Positions 1 to 4,281 of a stretch of DNA of 5,566 bases are shown in pieces. Positions within the stretch are counted from its first letter, which is position 1, and each line of letters starts with the position of its first letter. The stretch comes from Kiloniellaceae bacterium (GTDB taxonomy: Bacteria; Pseudomonadota; Alphaproteobacteria; Kiloniellales; Kiloniellaceae), in NCBI GenBank assembly GCA_028280915.1, contig JANQKX010000182.1, forward strand, positions 1-5,566, given 5' to 3'. The position numbers and the translations under genes were made by a program. The notes beneath the pieces were generated by a model that ran no database searches, had not been told where the DNA came from, and saw nothing but the letters and a program-made list of their open reading frames with translations.

Positions 1-645
1 GGTGCACGGCACGTCCGCGCCGGGGATGTTCAGCAGCCAGGCGATGGAATCCGGCAGGGTCAAGACCACCGCATCGGCGCTTTGCTGGGTCAGGCCGTCG
101 GCCAGTTCGAGGCGCTTTTCCTCGGCCGTTTGGCCGGCATATTTCATGGGATGGATCTCAACCGGCGCCACGGGACGGGGCGGCTGATCCTGCCACACCT
201 TGTCCAAGGGGTTGCCGTCCACGGGGACCAGACTGATCCCTGCTTTGCTGAGCTTTGACGTCAGGCGGGCGATGCCGCTTTTGCTGTGCAGCCAGGGGTC
301 ATAGCCCACAGAGGCGCCGTCACTCAGGGTCTCCAGCAGCCAATCGCCCAGGGGCGCGTCGCTGACATGGCGAAAGTCGAAAAGGGCGCCGTCCACCTGA
401 TCGCGCACTTGCAGGGTATAGCGGCCATCGACAAAAACCGCCGCTTTCTCCGCCAAGACCGCCGCGATCCCCGCCGAACCGGTGAAGCCGGTGAGCCAGG
501 CCAGGCGCTCCGCATGGGGCGGGACGTATTCACCCTGGTGTTCATCGGCCTTGGGCACCAAAAAGCCATCCAGGTCTCGCGCCTTGAGTTCGGCCCGCAG
601 ATCGGCCAGTCGCTGTGTCATCCGTCGCTGGGTCATCGTCGGCAT
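1..645 (-). CDS. pepP: Xaa-Pro aminopeptidase (M24B family), N-terminal part, cut by window edge
   Basis: The minus-strand frame is open from an ATG at 645 to the left edge, giving 215 residues with no stop. It is the creatinase/prolidase N-terminal region of an aminopeptidase P, a cytosolic metallopeptidase that removes an N-terminal residue preceding proline. Family-typical segments visible are DGFLVPKADEHQGEYVP (residues 26-42), the ERLAWLTGFTGSAG stretch (46-59), VFVDGRYTLQ (70-79) and, near the end, PDSIAWLLNIPGADVP. This pattern fits the large form of about 600 residues with two creatinase-type N domains before the pita-bread catalytic domain. The metal ligands lie outside the window and cannot be checked. 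In-frame ATGs occur at 645, 636 and 621; 645 is chosen because GAGGG (659-655 on the minus strand) lies 9 bases upstream. The symbol is the generic one; E. coli PepP itself is a shorter subtype. Confidence 0.9.
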   Translation of the reverse strand, partial: MPTMTQRRMTQRLADLRAELKARDLDGFLVPKADEHQGEYVPPHAERLAWLTGFTGSAGIAAVLAEKAAVFVDGRYTLQVRDQVDGALFDFRHVSDAPLGDWLLETLSDGASVGYDPWLHSKSGIARLTSKLSKAGISLVPVDGNPLDKVWQDQPPRPVAPVEIHPMKYAGQTAEEKRLELADGLTQQSADAVVLTLPDSIAWLLNIPGADVPCT

Positions 646-654
646 GCTTTGGCG

Positions 655-659
655 CCCTC
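655..659 (-). promoter_or_regulatory. Ribosome binding site of the aminopeptidase gene
   Basis: GAGGG on the minus strand sits 9 bases before the ATG at 645. The alternative starts at 636 and 621 would be 18 and 33 bases away, so this site selects the longest start. Confidence 0.6.
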
Positions 660-683
660 GCTTACATGTGTTGGACCGACATC

Positions 684-707
684 GCCGGCGGATTGGCCGG
701 CAGATTG
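684..707. repeat. 12-base tandem repeat that is also a short inverted repeat
   Basis: Two adjoining copies of GCCGGCRGATTG (684-695 and 696-707) differ at one base. Because GCCGGC is self-complementary, the pair can also form a 6-base G/C stem (684-689 with 696-701) around a 6-base loop. If the candidate promoter at 743-771 is used, this lies in the 5' leader of the aminopeptidase mRNA, about 40 bases before its start. Confidence 0.5.
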
Positions 708-742
708 GACAGTGGGCGCGCGATGGCGTGCCCACCATTGCA

Positions 743-771
743 AGATTAGGCATGGGCGGGTTCCGATTCAA
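743..771 (-). promoter_or_regulatory. Candidate housekeeping sigma promoter for the aminopeptidase gene
   Basis: On the minus strand TTGAAT (771-766) and TAATCT (748-743) are separated by exactly 17 bases. The -35 matches 4 of 6 consensus bases and the -10 matches 3 of 6. Transcription would begin near 735, leaving a leader of about 90 bases. This is a sequence-match inference only. Confidence 0.33.
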
Positions 772-949
772 GTGACTGGCGCTGGCCTAAATTAATGGCA
801 AGAGTTTGTTAATCCGCCATGCTCGGCACGCATTGCTGCAGTGCAATAAATCTGCTGGCCTTGTGGCATGGAAGGCCTAGATTCCCGCCTATGAACGAGG
901 TCAACGACGCGCGCCGAAGCGCCCACTTTGGCCCTTAGCTTGAAGACAC

Positions 950-954
950 AGGAG
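950..954 (+). promoter_or_regulatory. Ribosome binding site of the DUF1127 gene
   Basis: AGGAG lies 6 bases before the ATG at 961. The longer reading from the TTG at 928 would place this site inside the coding region, so it fixes the start at 961. Confidence 0.8.
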
Positions 955-960
955 ATATCG

Positions 961-1554
961 ATGACCAGCTTGACCCTGAATGAACAATCTATTGTTCGGA
1001 CGGCGAAAAGCACCCAGGAAACCCCCGAGGCCGGCCAGATCCGGAGTCGTGGCGTATTTGCTGCTTTGCGCCGTTGGTTGAACAATCGCCAGATGGTAGC
1101 GCAACTCCAACAGATGGACGATCGCATGCTGCGGGATATCGGCATCGAACGGGGTGATATTGTCGCCCGTATCTATGGCCGTCCCGTTGAAACCGGATCA
1201 AACGCCGCGCCGCGTGACGGCCTGATCAAACGGCTGTCCCGCCGGCTGGCAGAAGCCCGCCGCCGCCGGCAGACCGTGCGGATTTTGGACAATCTGTCCG
1301 ACCGCATGCTGGACGACATCGGTATCGTCCGCGCCGACATCGAAAAGCAGGTGGGTCTGGTCATGGCGGGTCAGACCAATGCTCAGGTCCTGGCCGACCT
1401 GACGCCACGCCGCGATGTGTCCGTCGACCTTGGCCCCAGCGGCTGGGGACGGGTGTTGCCGCATCTTTGGCAGCCTATGACCGGATACTTCGGTTTCGAA
1501 AAGAGCCAGCCTTCGGCTGCCAACAACGAACGCCAGCGGGCCTCGGCCGCTTAA
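961..1554 (+). CDS. Tandem DUF1127 domain protein, 197 residues
   Basis: This basic cytosolic protein has two copies of the DUF1127 (YjiS-like) motif. Copy one spans about residues 33-72 and contains DRMLRDIGIERGDI at 54-67. Copy two spans about 88-131 and contains DRMLDDIGIVRADI at 114-127. The copies are exactly 60 residues apart at the motif Met (56 and 116). Each is preceded by an Arg/Lys-rich helix, most strikingly the run RRRR at 100-103. Residues 1-30 and the tail after about 135 are not recognised. No signal peptide or membrane segment is seen. DUF1127 proteins are usually 45-100 residues with one domain; some alphaproteobacterial members (such as CcaF1 of Rhodobacter) are reported to bind RNA, so an RNA-linked role is possible but inferred. 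The ATG at 961 is chosen over an in-frame TTG at 928 because AGGAG (950-954) stands 6 bases before it. The gene appears monocistronic, ending just before a terminator. Confidence 0.88.
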   Translation: MTSLTLNEQSIVRTAKSTQETPEAGQIRSRGVFAALRRWLNNRQMVAQLQQMDDRMLRDIGIERGDIVARIYGRPVETGSNAAPRDGLIKRLSRRLAEARRRRQTVRILDNLSDRMLDDIGIVRADIEKQVGLVMAGQTNAQVLADLTPRRDVSVDLGPSGWGRVLPHLWQPMTGYFGFEKSQPSAANNERQRASAA

Positions 1555-1590
1555 CGGGGCGACTGTCTGCTCTTGATTGGATCCGTGTTG

Positions 1591-1620
1591 AATTGGCGCC
1601 GCTTTGACGGCGCCAATTTT
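1591..1620 (+). terminator. Intrinsic terminator after the DUF1127 gene
   Basis: A perfect 11-base-pair inverted repeat (AATTGGCGCCG at 1591-1601 and its complement at 1608-1618) encloses a 6-base loop CTTTGA and runs into TTTT (1617-1620). It starts 36 bases after the DUF1127 stop. The T run is short, but the stem is GC-rich and perfect. It separates the DUF1127 transcript from the transaminase gene downstream. Confidence 0.82.
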
Positions 1621-1639
1621 GCTTTCCGTGTAAAAGGCA

Positions 1640-1668
1640 TTGGCGCGCCTGAAAGCTTCGCCTAAGCT
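1640..1668 (+). promoter_or_regulatory. Candidate promoter for the transaminase gene
   Basis: TTGGCG (1640-1645) and TAAGCT (1663-1668) are 17 bases apart, matching consensus at 4 of 6 and 3 of 6 positions. The pair lies just after the terminator at 1591-1620, where a new promoter is required. Transcription would begin near 1675 and give a leader of about 100 bases that contains the whole inverted-repeat cluster at 1683-1755. Confidence 0.33.
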
Positions 1669-1682
1669 CTCTCCCCGGTGCG

Positions 1683-1755
1683 GGGCCAAAATGGCCCTGA
1701 AGCGCTGTGATCTAGGGCCATGATTTTGGGCCATGGGCAAAAAAATGCCGTGGCC
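1683..1755 (+). promoter_or_regulatory. Structured leader with alternative hairpins before the transaminase gene
   Basis: Three GGGCCA arms (1683-1688, 1715-1720, 1728-1733) and two complementary arms, TGGCCC (1692-1697) and TGGCC (1751-1755), allow competing folds. First, 1683-1688 pairs with 1692-1697 around AAA. Second, 1686-1698 pairs with 1714-1729 as 13 base pairs with a 3-base bulge (GAT at 1722-1724) and a 15-base loop. Third, 1729-1739 pairs with 1746-1755 with one bulged G and a loop of six A's. The first two folds share an arm, and the second and third overlap at 1729. The third hairpin ends 5 bases before the GGGGTGA ribosome binding site (1761-1767). I do not recognise a known riboswitch or attenuator class; the regulatory role is inference. 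Confidence 0.4.
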
Positions 1756-1773
1756 GGGACGGGGTGAAAAAGC

Positions 1774-2628
1774 ATGACACGAATCGTTTACGTAAACGGG
1801 GACTACCTGCCGGTCGATCAGGCCACGGTGCCGATTTTTGACCGTGGGTTGCTCTTTGCCGACGCCATCTATGAAGTGGCGGCGGTTTATGAGGGCAAGC
1901 TGATCGATTTCGACGGGCACCTGGCGCGCATGCACCGCTCCCTGCGGGAACTTGAGATCCCGGCGCCCATGAGCGACGAGGAGATCCTGAGCGCCTTCCG
2001 CGAACTCGTGGCCCGCAATGGTATCACCGACGGTTTGGTCTATATGCAGATCAGCCGGGGCGTGGCCGAACGGGACTTCGATTGGCCGGACGGCCTGACG
2101 CCCACGGTGTTCATGTTCTCCCAGGCCCTGCCGCTGCAGGAACGCCAGGCCGAGCACTCCGGTGTGCGCCTGCAATCCGCCACGGATCTGCGCTGGGCGC
2201 GCCGGGACATCAAGACCACCAATCTGCTGGGCCAGGCCCTGGCCAAGCGCCGGGCCCACAAAAAGGGCGCCTACGAGGCCTTGATGGTGGACGGCGAGGG
2301 CTTCGTGACCGAGTGCTCCAGCTCCAGCTTTTTCATGATCAAGGGCGACGAGATCCTGACGCGGCCCCTATCCAACGACATTCTGCCCGGCGTGACCCGC
2401 AAAGCCGTTCTGGCCTTGGCCGAGGAGAAGGGCCTGAAAAACGCGGAGCGACGCTTTACCCTGACCGAATGTTACGAGGCTGACGAGGCTTTCATCACCG
2501 CCGCCTCGCTGTTTGTCTGCCCCGTGCTAACCATCGATGACCGGAATATCGGTGATGGCCAGGTGGGGCCGCTCACCCGCCGCCTGCAGGATATCTATCA
2601 GGAGTTTCGCCAGGCCCACGCGATTTGA
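1774..2628 (+). CDS. dat: D-amino-acid transaminase (class IV PLP aminotransferase)
   Basis: This 284-residue cytosolic PLP enzyme should interconvert D-alanine and 2-oxoglutarate with D-glutamate and pyruvate, supplying D-amino acids for peptidoglycan. Length matches the Bacillus enzyme (about 282). Visible family features are RGLLFADAIYEV (24-35) with Y33, R52 for PLP phosphate, the catalytic lysine K147 in RRDIKTTNLLGQALAK, E180 facing the pyridine nitrogen in VTECSSSSFF (178-187), and LPGVTRKAVLALA (204-216). R100 corresponds to R98 of the Bacillus carboxylate trap, but the matching H100 position is F102. A branched-chain transaminase or aminodeoxychorismate lyase is less likely because the K147 context and length follow the D-amino-acid type. 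The ATG at 1774 has GGGGTGA (1761-1767) 6 bases before it. The gene converges on prmA and overlaps its 3' end by 56 bases. Confidence 0.87.
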   Translation: MTRIVYVNGDYLPVDQATVPIFDRGLLFADAIYEVAAVYEGKLIDFDGHLARMHRSLRELEIPAPMSDEEILSAFRELVARNGITDGLVYMQISRGVAERDFDWPDGLTPTVFMFSQALPLQERQAEHSGVRLQSATDLRWARRDIKTTNLLGQALAKRRAHKKGAYEALMVDGEGFVTECSSSSFFMIKGDEILTRPLSNDILPGVTRKAVLALAEEKGLKNAERRFTLTECYEADEAFITAASLFVCPVLTIDDRNIGDGQVGPLTRRLQDIYQEFRQAHAI

Positions 2629-3508
2629 CCTCCTTCTTGCGAAGCACCAGGGTGGTCCACTCACCCAAGGGATAGCGCCGCGACAGCCTTAGCCCCAGGG
2701 CGCGGTGGCGGTAGAAGACTTGCCGTTCTTGGCTGGCAAGCAGGCCCGATAAGATGGCGACACCACCAGGTGCCAGATGGCGGGCCAGGTCCTTGGCCAT
2801 GTGGCACAGGGGCTGGGCCAGGATGTTGGCGATGATCACATCAAAAGGACCATCTTGGCGCACCCGGCCGCTGCGGTAGCCGTCGCTGACGGCGCAGGTG
2901 ACGGATCGGGCCAGACCGTTGAGGCCTGCGTTTTCTCGGGCGACCCGGACCGCGACCGGATCGTTGTCCACCGCCAGGACCCGGCAGGGCCAGAGACGGG
3001 CCGCCGCCATGGCCAAGACACCCGAGCCGCAGCCCATATCCAGAATTCGCCGGGGCCGCTCCTTACGGGCTAGGTCGCAAAGTGTCAGCAGGCAGCCCAT
3101 GGTGGTTTCGTGGCGGCCGGTGCCAAAGGCCGCATTGGCCTCCACCTGTAAGGGGATCAGGCCGGTGGGAATCGGCGACTCGTTGTGGGCACCATAGAGG
3201 TAAAAGCGGCCCGCGCGAATCGGTGGCAGCGCTTCCTGACTCAGCGTCACCCAATCCGTGTCGGGCAGGGCCTCCAGGTGAAACCCGGGTACCGGGCAAT
3301 TCACGGATAGGGCAGTTCGTTGCAAGAGTTCTTGCAGACGGCTGTCATCCGGTGCTTGGGACAGATAGACGGAAAGCGTGACCGGCGCTTGGGGGCGCTC
3401 CGCCATGTCGTCGCGCACGACGGCACCACCCAGAATGGCCAGTGCGTCCTCGAAGGCGGCGACCCCATGCGGCGGCACGGAAAGGGTTAGACAGATGCCG
3501 GCACTCAC
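2573..3508 (-). CDS. prmA: Ribosomal protein L11 methyltransferase
   Basis: This 311-residue SAM-dependent enzyme trimethylates ribosomal protein L11 in the cytosol. The N-terminal part (about 1-80) is the variable L11-recognition domain. The hallmark motif AFGTGRHETT lies at 127-136. The SAM motif I is ILDMGCGSGVLAMAAA (155-170), followed by the acidic residue region VLAVDNDP (177-184), and FDVIIANILAQPL (222-234) is the family's catalytic-loop motif. LGEWTTLVLRK (281-291) is where PrmA proteins normally end. About 20 further residues (292-311, rich in Gly, Pro and charged residues) run into the 3' end of the opposing transaminase gene. The start is GTG at 3508 with AGGA 5 bases upstream; the next ATG (residue 35) would remove the N-terminal strand. 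The gene lies 59 bases after the GntR gene on the same strand, with no terminator seen between. Confidence 0.95.
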   Translation of the reverse strand: MSAGICLTLSVPPHGVAAFEDALAILGGAVVRDDMAERPQAPVTLSVYLSQAPDDSRLQELLQRTALSVNCPVPGFHLEALPDTDWVTLSQEALPPIRAGRFYLYGAHNESPIPTGLIPLQVEANAAFGTGRHETTMGCLLTLCDLARKERPRRILDMGCGSGVLAMAAARLWPCRVLAVDNDPVAVRVARENAGLNGLARSVTCAVSDGYRSGRVRQDGPFDVIIANILAQPLCHMAKDLARHLAPGGVAILSGLLASQERQVFYRHRALGLRLSRRYPLGEWTTLVLRKKEVKSRGPGETPDRYPAGGG

Positions 3509-3513
3509 CCTCG

Positions 3514-3517
3514 TCCT
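3514..3517 (-). promoter_or_regulatory. Ribosome binding site supporting the GTG start of prmA
   Basis: AGGA on the minus strand (3517-3514) is 5 bases before the GTG at 3508, within GGCAGGACGAGG. No better in-frame start lies nearby. Confidence 0.5.
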
Positions 3518-3567
3518 GCCTTTTTTCGGACCCTGCCGTCAATCCGGGCGGTCAACTTAGGCAACCC

Positions 3568-4254
3568 TCAGCCGGCGGATTGGGGCTGGTTCGCCAGCCA
3601 ATCCCGCACCGTGTCGAATTTGTTGGCCAGATGGCGTTTAAGGATAGCCGCCAGCTCCGGCCCGTTGCGGGCTTCAAGGGCCGCAATGATCTCTTCATGC
3701 TCTTCCACCGCCTTGGCCCAACGGGCCTCGGACATGTTGGCCATGTAGCGGGCCCGGCGCACGCGGGTGGTCAAGGTGCGGTATTGGGTGGACAGCACGG
3801 CGTTGTCGGCGGCCTTTAAGATGGCTTCGTGGATCTCTTGGTTGCGGCGGAAATAGGCCGGCAGATCCCGGTTGCGGTAGTGCTCCACCATGGTGTCGTG
3901 CAATTTGCGGATACGGGCGATCTCCCGGTCCGAGATGCGGGCGCAAGCCATTTCGCCGGACAGAGCTTCCAGCGCGCCCATGACTGGAAAAACCTCCTCC
4001 AGGTCGGAGAGGGTGATTTGTGTCACCCAAGCGCCCCGATTGGGAGTCAAGCTGACAAGGCCGTCCGAGGCCAACACCTTCAAGGCTTCGCGCATGGGGG
4101 TGCGGGAAACGCCGAACTGAGCGCAGAGTTCCTTTTCCGGCACCTTTTCGCCGGCCACCAGGTCACCCTCCACGATCAGCGCTTGCAGGCGTTCCACCAA
4201 TTCATCATGAAGCGAGCGGCGTACGATTGATCCCACGGAACTCAAAGCAGACAA
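3568..4254 (-). CDS. GntR family transcriptional regulator, FCD subfamily
   Basis: This 228-residue DNA-binding regulator has an N-terminal winged helix-turn-helix (about 14-78), clear from PEKELCAQFGVSRTPMREAL (39-58) and VSLTPNRGAWV (67-77). The C-terminal all-helical FCD domain (about 84-215) is the ligand sensor. FCD proteins often bind a metal and a carboxylate effector; H142 (NQEIHEAI), H186 (VEEHEEII) and H208 (LKRHLANKF) match the usual histidine ligands. The start is TTG at 4254. Its stop is 59 bases before prmA, and it begins 27 bases after the oxidase stop on the same strand. That placement suggests it regulates the oxidase operon, as LldR-type regulators do for lactate dehydrogenases. 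The effector and operator are unknown; I saw no convincing TGGTNNNACCA-type site in the flanking gaps. Confidence 0.92.
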   Translation of the reverse strand: MSALSSVGSIVRRSLHDELVERLQALIVEGDLVAGEKVPEKELCAQFGVSRTPMREALKVLASDGLVSLTPNRGAWVTQITLSDLEEVFPVMGALEALSGEMACARISDREIARIRKLHDTMVEHYRNRDLPAYFRRNQEIHEAILKAADNAVLSTQYRTLTTRVRRARYMANMSEARWAKAVEEHEEIIAALEARNGPELAAILKRHLANKFDTVRDWLANQPQSAG

Positions 4255-4262
4255 AACCGAAG

Positions 4263-4269
4263 CCCTCTC
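4263..4269 (-). promoter_or_regulatory. Ribosome binding site supporting the TTG start of the GntR gene
   Basis: GAGAGGG on the minus strand (4269-4263) lies 8 bases before the TTG at 4254. The next candidates, TTG at 4245 and GTG at 4236, are worse spaced, and no in-frame ATG occurs before the DNA-binding domain. Confidence 0.65.
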
Positions 4270-4281
4270 ACGTTTTTCTAG

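Larger units (their letters stand above)
646..960. other. Divergent intergenic region, no gene recognised
   Basis: These 315 bases separate the minus-strand aminopeptidase from the plus-strand DUF1127 gene, so promoters for both should lie here. The peptidase side holds a 12-base tandem repeat (684-707) and a candidate promoter (743-771). The DUF1127 side is more AT-rich around 786-855 and contains a 5-base inverted repeat ATTGC/GCAAT with a 6-base spacer (832-847) that could be an operator. I could not find a plus-strand -35/-10 pair with good spacing. Only very short ORFs are present, for example 15 codons at 891-938. No RNA gene fold or protein similarity is apparent. Confidence 0.6.

Noticed and set aside
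286..795. A 169-codon plus-strand frame over the aminopeptidase start
   Set aside because: It is antisense to the clearly recognised creatinase domain and shows no recognisable motif.
792..814. TTAA...TTAA pair resembling a CtrA site
   Set aside because: The half-sites are 13 bases apart instead of the required 7.
861..883. TTGTGG and TAGATT as a promoter for the DUF1127 gene
   Set aside because: The spacer is only 11 bases. The TGGCATG there also lacks the TTGC half of a sigma-54 promoter.
1198..2259. A 353-codon minus-strand frame antisense to the DUF1127 and transaminase genes
   Set aside because: It spans an intrinsic terminator and two well-supported opposite-strand genes, has no family features and reads as a GC-rich codon-shadow frame.
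2628..2645. CTTC-TTGC-GAAG hairpin after the transaminase stop as a terminator
   Set aside because: Only a 4-base stem, no T run, and it is prmA coding sequence.
3509..3567. Possible terminator or promoter between the GntR gene and prmA
   Set aside because: No stable inverted repeat with a T run, and the TTGACC and TTGACG boxes lack a -10 at suitable spacing.
3571..3583. 13-base match GCCGGCGGATTGG shared with 684-696
   Set aside because: This copy is the coding end of the GntR gene. One such match is expected by chance in GC-rich DNA of this length.
3829..4230. A 133-codon plus-strand frame inside the GntR gene
   Set aside because: Antisense shadow of a protein with a complete GntR/FCD pattern.
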